A stretch of DNA of 46,470 nucleotides, from contig JABWBD010000009.1 of the NCBI GenBank assembly GCA_013360685.1, positions 1 through 46,470 of the forward strand. Reading direction: 5' to 3'. Shown piece by piece: positions 1 to 15,851 of this stretch (its first letter is position 1; every line of letters starts with the position of its first letter). Made by a program: the position numbers and the translations under genes. Under the pieces are notes generated by a model. It made no database searches. It saw nothing but the letters and a program-made list of their open reading frames with translations, and had not been told where the DNA came from. Origin of the DNA: Pirellulales bacterium. GTDB lineage: Bacteria; Planctomycetota; Planctomycetia; Pirellulales; Thermoguttaceae.

Positions 1-533
1 GGCCGGCTGATCAAGGGGGCCGTTTCGGCCGCGAGGCCGCTGATGTTGCCGCAGGGGGTCCCGCCCTCCGTGGGAAATTGCTGCCAGTTGCTGCTGAACT
101 GGAGCGTCTTCTTGTGGAGCAAATCCATGTGGTCCGCGTAGGTCCGCAGGCCCCACAAGTTCCATCCCTTGCGGTATTCGTTGAAGAATTCCTGGGTCAC
201 CGGGATGAATTTGGCTTCGCTGGTTGTTCCCGAAGTCAACGCGAACATGAGCAAGCGCGTGCCAGGCCCGAACATTGCTCGCAGGTCGCCCCGTTTCAAC
301 CGCTCGACATAGGGCCGGTAGTCGTCGTACGAGGTGATCGGCATTCGCCTGCGGAAGTCCTGGACCGATCGGACCTCCGCAAAGCCGTGTTGCCGGCCGA
401 AATCACTGTCGGCATGGCGGTGGATCTTGTCCAAGAGCACGCGCTGCTGGATCTCGCGGCCACGGGCGGCGGCGGTAAGAAAATGCCGGACCTGAAGACT
501 GCGAGCCTTGAGATAAATCCATCGAGTAATCAT
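1..533 (-). CDS. GH3-family acyl-adenylate/amido synthetase, N-terminal part
   Basis: The frame is open from the ATG at 531-533 to the left edge, giving about 177 residues of an incomplete protein. It begins MITRWIYLKARSL and contains LTSGTTSEAKFIPVT, the ATP/AMP-binding signature of the GH3 (auxin-responsive promoter) superfamily, preceded by the typical 'MPITSYDDYRPYVERLKRGD' type block. GH3 enzymes adenylate a carboxylic acid and join it to an amine, usually an amino acid; the bacterial members are poorly characterised. Its ATG overlaps the stop codon of the upstream asparagine-synthetase-like gene (ATGA), so translation is probably coupled and the two belong to one operon. The family call rests on the visible motif and length of similarity. 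The substrate is unknown, and the C-terminal domain that would help predict it lies outside the window. Confidence 0.8.
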   Translation of the reverse strand, partial: MITRWIYLKARSLQVRHFLTAAARGREIQQRVLLDKIHRHADSDFGRQHGFAEVRSVQDFRRRMPITSYDDYRPYVERLKRGDLRAMFGPGTRLLMFALTSGTTSEAKFIPVTQEFFNEYRKGWNLWGLRTYADHMDLLHKKTLQFSSNWQQFPTEGGTPCGNISGLAAETAPLISR

Positions 534-2482
534 GGCGAGACTCCCGGAAGAGGCTCATCGGCAAGACTGCTGTCGAAATAGGCATAGTGCCAAAGCTGGG
601 TCGAGATGACGCCGACGAGGCCCATCTCGATGAATAGCCGCCGGAAACTCTTGCCTATGCTGCGGAACTGGTTTCTCCATTGGTTGACCGCCTTGGGATC
701 GAAGTAGCCTGCCTTGCGGAGCGAGGATTCGCTGAGCAGCTTCTCGACCAGCGGCGGTATCGGCGCTTCGTGAAAAGCGTCAAGGGGGGCGTGGAGCAGC
801 CGCTTGCGGCCCGCCGTGACCGCCGGGGGCAGCCAGCGGTCGGCCAGGCGGCGCTGGAGATACTTGTCGACCAGGCCCCGCATTTTCCAGCGCGGGTGGA
901 TGCGGGCCAGGAACTGGAAAAGGTCTTCGTCGAGGAATGGATAGCGCGGCTGCACCGCGGCGTGCATGGCCGAACGGTCGCCGCGGGTCGTCAGGTGCAA
1001 TCCACCCAGATGGACCTTCGCACCCGTGTAGATCGAACGGTTCAAAGGGTGCCACCGCCGCATGCGGTCGCGGTTCAACGCGAGATCTTCGTAGGGAAGG
1101 TAATCGCCGACCGCATCGAGCATCTCCCGGCTGAAGAAGCGGGCTTTCGTCGTGCTCATCAGGTGATAGACCAACAGCCAGGCGTTGTGCCCGGCGGCCA
1201 GTTCTTCGGACCGCGCGACGATCGACCAAGGATAGGACGGCAAGTGGCGGATCTGCAGATAGCGCCAGAACGCCCGGCGGTTCAATGCCAGCCCGGGGAC
1301 CAGGTCGAGATAACCAAGCTTCTTGTCGATGCGGAACCAGGGATAGCCGGCCTGCCATTCGTCGGCGCCCTCGCCGGTGAGCACGATCTTCCGGTCCGCC
1401 GCGTGGGCGGCTTCCGCGAGCCGGAACAGCGCGGCTGCCGACGTATCGATCACCGGACTCTCGGCCGCCTGGACGAGCCGCGGAAACGTTCCCAAGATTT
1501 CCGACGGGGTGCAGTTCACCACGGTCGGCGCCGACGTGCCGACGTGCTGGGCCACGATTTCCGCCCCGGCGGACTCTCGGAGATGCGGATGCTCGATCTG
1601 GAAAGTGAATGTGTCCAGCGGTTCGCCGCGGATGTGGCGGGCCATGGCCACGATCATGCTCGAATCCAAGCCGCCGCTGGAATAGGCCGCCACCGGCACG
1701 TCGGCCCTCAGACGCCGCCGCACCGCCTCCAGCAGCAGCGCGTCGTAGCGGTCGACCAGTTCCGTTTCGCTGCCGTCCTCTTCCTGGCCGCGATCAGGAA
1801 AATCCATCTCCCAGTACGTAGCGTCGCGGACCTCGGTCTTCCGGCCCTGATCGACCGGAAGGAAACGACCGGGCAAGAGCGAATACACGCCCTTGAAACA
1901 CGTCAGCGGCCCGGGCAGGCCGAAAAACGTGAAGATCTGGCTGATCCCCCGCAATTCAGGTTGCGGATCGACCAGGCCGGACGCCAGCAGGACCTTGATC
2001 TCGGAGGCGAATACGAGCCAGTCGCCCTGGCGGGTCCAGTGGACCGGGCAGACGCCGAATCGGTCGCGAGCCAGCACGAGCCGGCGACGGCGACGGTCCC
2101 AAACCGCCAGTGCAAATTGCCCCCGCAGGTGCTCAAACAACTGCTCGCCGTGTTCCTCCCACAGGTGCGGAAGCAGCTCCTCGTCGGCGGTCCCCGCAAT
2201 GTGATGTCCGCGGGCTTCCAGACGGTCCCGCAACTGCGGGGCATTCGACAGGGCGCCATCGAAAACGGCCGCCACGTTGCCGTCTTCGCCGGCCGGCAGC
2301 GGGCTCGCGGTCTGGAGGCCGACGATCCGGAGGCGGCGCAGAACGAGTCCCAACCCCGGCTCTACGGTCCGCGCCTCGCCATCCGGTCCGCGATGGCGCA
2401 TGGCCCCGGCCATCCGGTCCAGGATGCCGTCCGGGATCGGCCGTTGTCCGTCGAGATCGAGAATGCCCGCGATGCCGCTCAT
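530..2482 (-). CDS. Asparagine-synthetase-like amide synthetase with Ser in place of catalytic Cys2
   Basis: This 650-residue protein has the AsnB layout: an N-terminal class II glutaminase-type domain (about 1-210) and a C-terminal ATP-pyrophosphatase synthetase domain. The PP-loop SGGLDSS starts at residue 269, and a GEGADE motif follows. AsnB enzymes form an acyl-adenylate and convert it to an amide with ammonia released from glutamine by Cys2. Here the protein starts MSGIAGILD: the codon after ATG is AGC (Ser), so the usual nucleophile is missing. Either the glutaminase half is structural and the enzyme uses free ammonia or an amine, or it resembles the beta-lactam-synthetase type of AsnB relatives, which also lack this Cys. 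It follows the IPMS-like gene after a 120-bp gap and overlaps the GH3 gene by 4 bp. A housekeeping role in asparagine synthesis seems less likely than a role in the cluster. Confidence 0.85.
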   Translation of the reverse strand: MSGIAGILDLDGQRPIPDGILDRMAGAMRHRGPDGEARTVEPGLGLVLRRLRIVGLQTASPLPAGEDGNVAAVFDGALSNAPQLRDRLEARGHHIAGTADEELLPHLWEEHGEQLFEHLRGQFALAVWDRRRRRLVLARDRFGVCPVHWTRQGDWLVFASEIKVLLASGLVDPQPELRGISQIFTFFGLPGPLTCFKGVYSLLPGRFLPVDQGRKTEVRDATYWEMDFPDRGQEEDGSETELVDRYDALLLEAVRRRLRADVPVAAYSSGGLDSSMIVAMARHIRGEPLDTFTFQIEHPHLRESAGAEIVAQHVGTSAPTVVNCTPSEILGTFPRLVQAAESPVIDTSAAALFRLAEAAHAADRKIVLTGEGADEWQAGYPWFRIDKKLGYLDLVPGLALNRRAFWRYLQIRHLPSYPWSIVARSEELAAGHNAWLLVYHLMSTTKARFFSREMLDAVGDYLPYEDLALNRDRMRRWHPLNRSIYTGAKVHLGGLHLTTRGDRSAMHAAVQPRYPFLDEDLFQFLARIHPRWKMRGLVDKYLQRRLADRWLPPAVTAGRKRLLHAPLDAFHEAPIPPLVEKLLSESSLRKAGYFDPKAVNQWRNQFRSIGKSFRRLFIEMGLVGVISTQLWHYAYFDSSLADEPLPGVSP

Positions 2483-2484
2483 GG

Positions 2485-2605
2485 AGTGCTTAGTGCTTGG
2501 AGCTTAGTGCTTAGATCTTAGAAACTAGTTCTTAGAGATTGGCGGCGGCTTTCTTGGCCGGTCAGACAATCAAACCAAGTTCTAAGCACTAAGATCTAAG
2601 TTCTA
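2485..2605. repeat. Snap-back intergenic repeat with a 'CTTAG' unit
   Basis: The gap between the asnB-like and IPMS-like genes is AT-rich and made of degenerate short units such as CTTAGTGCTTAGATCTTAG. The 12-mer CTTAGATCTTAG at 2510-2521 has its exact reverse complement at 2589-2600, so the transcript could fold back around a roughly 67-nt loop. The right arm ends in the IPMS-like stop codon. Base composition is clearly unlike the flanking genes. Function is unknown. Confidence 0.7.
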
Positions 2606-3892
2606 TTGATTGCGTTTCACCGTCCCGTGGAATACTTCGTCGAGTAACTGGTCTAGTTCCGTTTTGGAATCGTAGGACATGAGCTTGGGCCCGGTCTTCA
2701 GGTGCTCGAGCACTTGAAGGACCTGCTGGTCGTCGAGTTGGACGCCGTGCTGTTCCATGCGATACCGTACGGCGCGGCGTCCACTGTGCTTGCCCAGGAC
2801 GAGCCGCACCGGCGGCGCGCCGGTCTGCTCGGGCAAGAAGGGCAAGTAGGAAATCGGGTCCTTCAAGAGTCCATCCTGGTGTACGCCCGATTCGGTGACA
2901 AACAAGTTGTCGCCGACGATCGGTTTGGTGATCGCCGGCTCCACGCCGGTTAGCCGTGCCACGAGCCGGCTGAGCTCGTAGAGCTGCCGCGTGTCGACGT
3001 GGCACTCGCGCCGGTATTGGTCCTTGTGGAGCTTGACGGCCATGGCGACTTCTTCCAGCGGCGTGTTGCCGGCCCGTTCGCCGATGCCGTTGACGGTCCC
3101 CTGGACGATGTTCACTCCCTGGGCAACGCAGGCCAGGGCGTTGGCCGTGCCCAGCCCGAGGTCGTTGTGGAAGTGGACGGCCAAGAGGGCGTCGTCGATA
3201 TTGGGCACGTGGTCCTGGACCGCCTTAATCGCGTCGGCGGCCTTTTCCGGGGTGAGGATGCCGACCGTGTCGGCAAACCCGATGGTCGTGGCCCCGGCGG
3301 CGATCGCTTCGCGGTAGATCTCGTGCAGGTATTCGGGTTCGGTGCGCCCGGCGTCCTCGGGGCCGAAGGTGACGATGCTGAAAAACCGCTTGGCATACTG
3401 GATCGCATCGACCGCGATCTGGATGATCTCCGCCTTGGACTTGCGGTGCTTGCGCTCGCGGTGGATGGGGCTGACGCCGATGTAGACGGTGATGCCGCGC
3501 CTCGGCCGGCTTGCCTCCTCAAAGGCTTCGGCGACGATATCGATGTCCTGGGGCAGCGTCCGGCAATGGGCGGTGATCACCGGCCCGTGGACCTCGCGGA
3601 CGATGCGGCGAATGGACTCAACCTCCTCGCGGGAAGCGGCCGGGGAGCCGGCGTCGATCGAGTGGACGCCGGCCGCGGCCAACGCCTTGGCGATGGTCAC
3701 CTTGGCCTCGGGATTGAGCCGCACGCCCGACATCTGCTCGCCGTCGCGGAGGGTCGTGTCCGAGAGGAACAAGATCCCTTGCCACTTGTGGCGCCAGATC
3801 ATGGCGCGCTCGACCTGCCGGACCACTTTGGTCAGGAGCGGGAATTTCGGCCCGGAAAGGCGGCCGGCGGCGTCGCGCGGTGTTGACTCCAT
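2603..3892 (-). CDS. 2-isopropylmalate/homocitrate synthase-like enzyme without regulatory domain
   Basis: This 429-residue DRE-TIM metallolyase carries DTTLRDGEQ at residues 45-53, the metal-binding HFHND motif, NGIGERAGN, and the SGVHQDG block. Enzymes of this family condense acetyl-CoA with a 2-oxo acid in a Claisen reaction to give a 2-hydroxy-2-carboxyalkyl acid. The C-terminal LeuA dimer (leucine feedback) domain of full-length LeuA, usually around 500 residues, is absent, as in homocitrate synthases and several pathway-specific paralogues. The ATG follows the PKS stop codon with no gap; an internal Met at residue 31 is an alternative start. Its position between a PKS and an amide synthetase argues for a role in the secondary-metabolite cluster, perhaps building or extending a branched hydroxy-acid unit. 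Its real 2-oxo acid substrate cannot be read from the sequence. Confidence 0.8.
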   Translation of the reverse strand: MESTPRDAAGRLSGPKFPLLTKVVRQVERAMIWRHKWQGILFLSDTTLRDGEQMSGVRLNPEAKVTIAKALAAAGVHSIDAGSPAASREEVESIRRIVREVHGPVITAHCRTLPQDIDIVAEAFEEASRPRRGITVYIGVSPIHRERKHRKSKAEIIQIAVDAIQYAKRFFSIVTFGPEDAGRTEPEYLHEIYREAIAAGATTIGFADTVGILTPEKAADAIKAVQDHVPNIDDALLAVHFHNDLGLGTANALACVAQGVNIVQGTVNGIGERAGNTPLEEVAMAVKLHKDQYRRECHVDTRQLYELSRLVARLTGVEPAITKPIVGDNLFVTESGVHQDGLLKDPISYLPFLPEQTGAPPVRLVLGKHSGRRAVRYRMEQHGVQLDDQQVLQVLEHLKTGPKLMSYDSKTELDQLLDEVFHGTVKRNQ

Positions 3893-11350
<7,458 letters not shown>

Positions 11351-11372
11351 CGGCAGTCTCGTCAGTCTCGTC

Positions 11373-13685
11373 TCACGGGTTCCGGGGCTCGCGCTCCAAC
11401 GCGGCCTCGACGTCGTTGTCGCTGAGATTCTCAATCTCCGCCAAGAGCTTCTCGAATTCGCTCTCGGCCGTTGGAGGTTGCTGGGTCTCTTCCCCGGCGT
11501 CCTCTGGCGAGACTTTGCCGGCGACCTCGCGGGCCAGATAGGCGGCCAGCGATGCGGCCGTGGGGTAATTCCATGCCACGACCGGCGTGATTTCGACGTC
11601 CAGCCACTCCTCCAATTCGTGGCTCAATTCCACGGCGGTCAGCGAATCCAGGCCGTATTCGGCGAACGGCTTGTCGCGATCGAAGTCGCTCGTCCGCAGC
11701 CCGGCGCGTTCCACCAGCCAATCCAAGAGTCGAGTTTCGATCTGCTCGGCAAGCCGCTCGACTTCGTCCTCGCGCAACGGCCGGTCAAATGGTCCAATCT
11801 TGGGAAGGATGCTCGACGCCGCCTTGCGAGGCCGTTCGGCCGGCGCACGGCGGCGGGCGGCCCCATTGCCGGACGCCGACCCGTTCGACCCGCGACTCGG
11901 CGCCTGCCACTGGGCCTGCACCTTCAAGTCGCCGTCGAGATACTGCTGGCGGCACAGGTTCCGCTGCACCTTCCCGCTCGTGGTTCGGGGAAGACTCGCC
12001 GGGCGGATCAGAACCACGGCAAAGACGTCCAGTTCGTGCTCTTCCGCTACGGCGGCACGAATCCGCTGAACCACTTGCTCCAGATCGCCATTGCGGTACT
12101 GGCGATCCACCTCATTGACAACCACCAGACGTTCCGTGTTCTCGTGGTCTATCGAAAAAGTCGCTCCGGCGTTCGGAATGAGGGCTTCGTGCGCGCGGCT
12201 TACCGTCAGTTCGATGTCGTGGGGGTAGTGGTTCCGGCCGCGAATCACGATCACTTCCTTGAGCCGGGCCACGACGAACAGATTGCCGTCCCGCAAGAAA
12301 CCCAAGTCTCCCGTCCGCAGGTACGTGCCGTCGTTGGATCCCGCCAGGCGCCCGCCGAACGTAACCGCGTTTTCTTCCGCCCGGTTCCAGTAGCCTCGCG
12401 CGACGGCGGAGCCCTTGATCCAGATCTCACCGACCCGGTCGGGCTGGACGGGAAGCAGCGTCTCGGGATCAACGATCTCGACCACCTGATCAAGGCGGGG
12501 GCCGCCGCACCCCGTGACGCGATGGATCTCGCCGGCCGGGTGACCGTTCGCTTCGGCGATGCGAAGCTCAGCCAGAGCGGCCCGCTCGAACGCGCGGATG
12601 ACCGGCCGGCCCGGGCCCTTGCCGCCCGCTGCCAGCAGCGTTGATTCCGCCAATCCGTAACAAGGATAAAACGCGTCTTCTCGGAAGCCGCACGGCGCAA
12701 ACGTCTCGGCGAATCGTTCAAGCGTTTCCGGGCGGATCGGCTCGGCCCCGCAGAAAGCGAGCCTCCAACTGCCTAAATCCAGCTCTGATCGCTGTTCCGG
12801 GGTAATCTTCTCCACACAAAGTTCATACGCGAAGTTGGGGGCCCCGCCGATCACGGCGCGATAATCCGATATGGCCTTCAGCCACCGAACCGGCCGTTGG
12901 AGAAATGCCGCCGGCGACATGAGCACACTCCGGCCGCCGACATAGAAAGGCTCAAGGATTCCGCCGATCAGCCCCATGTCGTGATAGGCCGGCAGCCACG
13001 AAACGCCCGTCCCCTCGACCGGGTCTGCGCAGATTCTCGGGATGCTGAATCCCTCGTAAATCATCTCGAGATTGCGCATCAGGTTCGCGTGCGTGACCAT
13101 CACTCCTTTTGGGTCACTGATGGAACCCGACGTGTATTGGAGGAAAGCCAGATCCTCGGGACGGACTTCCGGGCGCTGCCAGTCCGCCGCACACGCCAGA
13201 TCAAGCGTGTCGGTGGCAAGCCATTGGACAGACCGGAGTTCGGGCGCACTGCGCGCCAGGTCGAGCGTGGTCAGAGTCTGAGCTGCCGTGAGCGCGAAAA
13301 CAGCCTGGCAATCCGCAGCGATGGTGGAAAGCCTCGGCAATGGCCGACGCGGTTTCGGATACGTTGCGGGAACCGGAAGGACCCCGGCCGACACACACCC
13401 CAGGAAGGCGGCGATGAATTCCAGCCCTGCCGGATAAACCAGCAGCACGCGGTCGCCGGGTTGTATGCGGCGTTGAAGGGTCGCTGCAATGGCCTTGGCC
13501 CGCTCAAACAACTCGGCGAACGTCAATGAGGTCTCGCTGCCGTCGTCGCCACGAAACAAATACGCACAGCGATCGGACTTTGTCCGAGCCTGGTATTCAA
13601 CCAATTCCAGAAGAGTGCTTGGTGCGCTCTCTGAGCAAAAAACGAGTTGAGACATCGGCTTGTGATCAGTCCCTACATGGCTCAC
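11373..13685 (-). CDS. Fatty-acyl-AMP ligase fused to an acyl carrier protein
   Basis: This 770-residue protein has an N-terminal adenylation domain (about 20-590) with the YTSGS...PKGVMVTH loop, the LPAYHDMGL block and FCGAEP, all typical of fatty-acyl-AMP ligases (FAAL) rather than CoA ligases. A C-terminal carrier domain (about 645-720) has YGLDS with Ser681 as the phosphopantetheine site. The last 30 residues are acidic and helical (EFEKLLAEIENLSDNDVEAAL) and resemble a PKS docking tail. FAALs activate a free fatty acid as acyl-AMP and load it on a carrier protein, here in cis, for use by the next enzyme. It is the first gene of the operon, 22 bp before the PKS. A second ATG at 13655 (MSQLVF) is an alternative start; neither has a strong ribosome binding site. 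Confidence 0.93.
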   Translation of the reverse strand: MSHVGTDHKPMSQLVFCSESAPSTLLELVEYQARTKSDRCAYLFRGDDGSETSLTFAELFERAKAIAATLQRRIQPGDRVLLVYPAGLEFIAAFLGCVSAGVLPVPATYPKPRRPLPRLSTIAADCQAVFALTAAQTLTTLDLARSAPELRSVQWLATDTLDLACAADWQRPEVRPEDLAFLQYTSGSISDPKGVMVTHANLMRNLEMIYEGFSIPRICADPVEGTGVSWLPAYHDMGLIGGILEPFYVGGRSVLMSPAAFLQRPVRWLKAISDYRAVIGGAPNFAYELCVEKITPEQRSELDLGSWRLAFCGAEPIRPETLERFAETFAPCGFREDAFYPCYGLAESTLLAAGGKGPGRPVIRAFERAALAELRIAEANGHPAGEIHRVTGCGGPRLDQVVEIVDPETLLPVQPDRVGEIWIKGSAVARGYWNRAEENAVTFGGRLAGSNDGTYLRTGDLGFLRDGNLFVVARLKEVIVIRGRNHYPHDIELTVSRAHEALIPNAGATFSIDHENTERLVVVNEVDRQYRNGDLEQVVQRIRAAVAEEHELDVFAVVLIRPASLPRTTSGKVQRNLCRQQYLDGDLKVQAQWQAPSRGSNGSASGNGAARRRAPAERPRKAASSILPKIGPFDRPLREDEVERLAEQIETRLLDWLVERAGLRTSDFDRDKPFAEYGLDSLTAVELSHELEEWLDVEITPVVAWNYPTAASLAAYLAREVAGKVSPEDAGEETQQPPTAESEFEKLLAEIENLSDNDVEAALEREPRNP

Positions 13686-14310
13686 GTGAGTCGCTGTTCA
13701 CGGGCGGTCGAGCACTCCGACCGGCTCCGTTCGACGCAGAGCGGCGCCGGCTACTCGATACGATCGTTATATTCGGCTACTATGGCATCGGCCGAACCGG
13801 CCCGGCATTAGGCCGAATCCGCACCGAACGCGCACACTTTTCCCAGCCCTTAAGATATACGCAGACGTTCAGGTTCAACAAGAAAAAGTTCCCGTGTTTC
13901 TCCATATTACGAAATATGCCGAGGCGGCGAAATACGTACAACCCGTTAGTGGTAATCGCAAAGCACTTCATTTCATGCATATTTCCCAGATACGCGTTGA
14001 AAAACGCTCACCACTTCGCGCAACAGTCACAGATACCCCCACAGAAATCAGGAAATGTTGCAACCACATTTGGTGGTAACTGCCATTTAGCTCGCGATGT
14101 CCGTGTGAAAAGTGGCGAGTTGGACAACCGTTCCGCGATGCCAATCCTTTTGGGGGCATCTCCTACAACGGACGGGGCGACGGCGCGGAGCATGATTGGC
14201 GACTACTCGGTGTGGTTGCCGATGCGGTACGAATCCGCGGCAGCCGTCGTGGCCGCCCCAAGGATGGTAGGGAGAATCGCGAGGGTCCGCGCCCGGCGGT
14301 TCGTCATGAT
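13686..14310. other. AT-rich intergenic region upstream of the FAAL-PKS operon
   Basis: No convincing gene is seen in this 625-bp gap, which separates the first gene of the biosynthetic operon from the end of the preceding minus-strand operon. About 13750-14160 is visibly richer in A and T than the rest of the window. Short open frames here lack ribosome binding sites and family-like composition. It must hold the promoter of the FAAL-PKS operon. On the minus strand a TATATC preceded at 16 bp by TTGTTG lies near 13850-13880, but this is weak. Confidence 0.4.
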
Positions 14311-15489
14311 CTACCTCGACGGCCTGCCGAACTCCTCGCTCGCCTCCACGAGCACCGTGAGATTCCGCGACGGCACTCGCGGGGCAACGGAGCAGGCGCT
14401 GGAGAGGATGTAGCCGCTCTTGGGACTGCCGACCTTCAGGCGCCAGAGAGCATCTTGCCGGACCTCCTCGCGCGAGCGATGCAGAAGTGTGTTTACGGCG
14501 TCGAGGTTCCCTTTGAAGAAGAGCCGGTCGCCGACGCGGCGTTTGGCGTCTTCCAGGTCCACGCTGCCCAAGGGCGGCGGGTCGAGGGTGTCGATGCCAT
14601 CGATTCCCGTAGCCGCCATCCGTTCCAGACGGTCGCCGATGTCACCGCAGGTGTGGGTGTAGACGGGGACGCCCTCCTGGTGGATCCGCCGGACGACCTC
14701 CGCCTCGTAGGGCAAGACGAACTGCTCATACTGTCTCGGCGAGATGAACCCGCCGCCGGCGAACGCCGAGGAGATCAGCACCGCGTCGACGCCGTGGCGA
14801 GCCTGCCGCACGCCGAGGTCGGCCGCCCCTTCGGTGTACGCCGCCAGGATCGCCCGGCACTTGTCCGGCTCGTCGATCAAGTACATCAGGGCGTTTTCGT
14901 AGCCGAACAGCTCCAACAGTTGGGTCCACGGCGAAAAGATCTCGCCGTGTACCGAAAGGTCTTCCGCCTCCCGGCGGACCAGGTTGATGGTGCGGAAAAG
15001 ATACTCGGGCCAGTAGTCCGCCTTGTCGGGTTCATAGGGATCAAGGCCGAAATAGAAGGGATACTTCAGCCCGCCCAGCCCGTGCGGGTCGTCGTAGAAG
15101 ATTCGCTCCGGGTCGACCTCGTCGATGGTTGGTTTGCGTCTGCGGTCCGCGGGGACGTGGTGGACGTTGTCGTCGGCCGGGCATCGCGCCGAGTCTCCGT
15201 TGTGGAAGTAAACGGTCTGGCTGCCGTCCGCGGCTGTCTCGATCCGGTTGACGTACCGCATCCAGTCCGGTACATTTCCCAGGAGGTTCAGGAGAATGCC
15301 ATCGAACCGATAGCGGCGCGCGAGGGTCAACACCGCCCGGGCAAAACCTTCACTGGTGAACCAGAGGTCCACCGGCGCCACATCGGTATTGAGCAGGTAG
15401 TGCCCGATCGCGAGTTGGCACATCACCGGCACGCGGTCGACCGGTTCGTGCCGCATCGCCGCCCGAATTCGTTCTCGGCCGTTCATCAT
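14311..15489 (-). CDS. Uroporphyrinogen decarboxylase / MtaA-type methyltransferase family protein
   Basis: This protein of about 392 residues has the URO-D barrel fold signature as found in corrinoid:CoM methyltransferases (MtaA/CmuA type). The presumed zinc ligands are visible: HTCGD, and a late SSACSVAP segment that supplies the second Cys, with the conserved FFKGNLDAV stretch between them. It lacks the N-terminal arginine pattern expected of a HemE, so a methyl-transfer role is more likely than haem synthesis. The start is one of two tandem ATGs at 15484-15489, preceded by AGGAAG and overlapping the DUF971 stop codon (ATGA). It is the last gene of the lysA-ferredoxin-DUF971 operon. A methyltransferase of this type could pass methyl groups to the corrinoid/folate pool used by the acetyl-CoA pathway 17 kb away, but that link is inference. 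Confidence 0.75.
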   Translation of the reverse strand: MMNGRERIRAAMRHEPVDRVPVMCQLAIGHYLLNTDVAPVDLWFTSEGFARAVLTLARRYRFDGILLNLLGNVPDWMRYVNRIETAADGSQTVYFHNGDSARCPADDNVHHVPADRRRKPTIDEVDPERIFYDDPHGLGGLKYPFYFGLDPYEPDKADYWPEYLFRTINLVRREAEDLSVHGEIFSPWTQLLELFGYENALMYLIDEPDKCRAILAAYTEGAADLGVRQARHGVDAVLISSAFAGGGFISPRQYEQFVLPYEAEVVRRIHQEGVPVYTHTCGDIGDRLERMAATGIDGIDTLDPPPLGSVDLEDAKRRVGDRLFFKGNLDAVNTLLHRSREEVRQDALWRLKVGSPKSGYILSSACSVAPRVPSRNLTVLVEASEEFGRPSR

Positions 15490-15791
15490 GATTCTTCCTT
15501 TCCCAAGCTGCGGAGGAGGTCGAGCGGGTAGATTCCGGTGCTGTGCCCGTCGCTGAACTCGATATGGTAGGCATAATTGCCGACCGGCGTCATCTCTTGA
15601 AGGGCGACTTTGCCGGGAAGGTCCAGCGGCGCCTCCTCGCTGCCCGACCGCGCCCGCTCGGAGTTGCAAGCGGCGCATGGGCAGTTCCGGCGAAGGTCGG
15701 TGATGTCATAGGCACGTCGCCGGCCGTCGGTCCAATCGATCACGAGCGTCTGATCGTCTCGCAGCGACAGGCCAGTCGGTTGTTCAGACAT
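15486..15791 (-). CDS. DUF971 (GBBH-like N-terminal domain) protein
   Basis: This 101-residue protein shows the DUF971 pattern: LVIDWTDGRRRAYDI, a CPCAAC cysteine motif, and a C-terminal GNYAYHIEFSDGHSTGIY block. The same small domain forms the N-terminal part of gamma-butyrobetaine hydroxylase, where it binds zinc. As a stand-alone protein it is often found next to, or fused with, the Fe-S carrier ApbC/Mrp, which suggests a link to iron-sulfur metabolism. Here it lies 60 bp downstream of a ferredoxin and overlaps the URO-D-family gene, which fits that idea. Its molecular role is not established. Confidence 0.85.
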   Translation of the reverse strand: MSEQPTGLSLRDDQTLVIDWTDGRRRAYDITDLRRNCPCAACNSERARSGSEEAPLDLPGKVALQEMTPVGNYAYHIEFSDGHSTGIYPLDLLRSLGKEES

Positions 15792-15851
15792 TGCTCAGCC
15801 TCCTTTTGTGCGGCAAGGACCGCGTGGATTGCGAAGCCGCGTACGACATGG

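Noticed and set aside
11351-11434. An upstream ATG adding 28 residues to the PKS
   Set aside because: It would overlap the FAAL gene by 62 bp, and the added residues are Arg/Thr/Ser-rich and unlike PKS N-termini.
13526-14413. A 295-codon plus-strand open frame across the FAAL upstream gap
   Set aside because: It overlaps coding sequence of two minus-strand genes, changes composition midway, and has no recognisable domain.
14311-15489. Annotation as haem-pathway HemE
   Set aside because: The zinc-type HTC and late Cys motifs and the gene context fit MtaA-like methyltransferases better.
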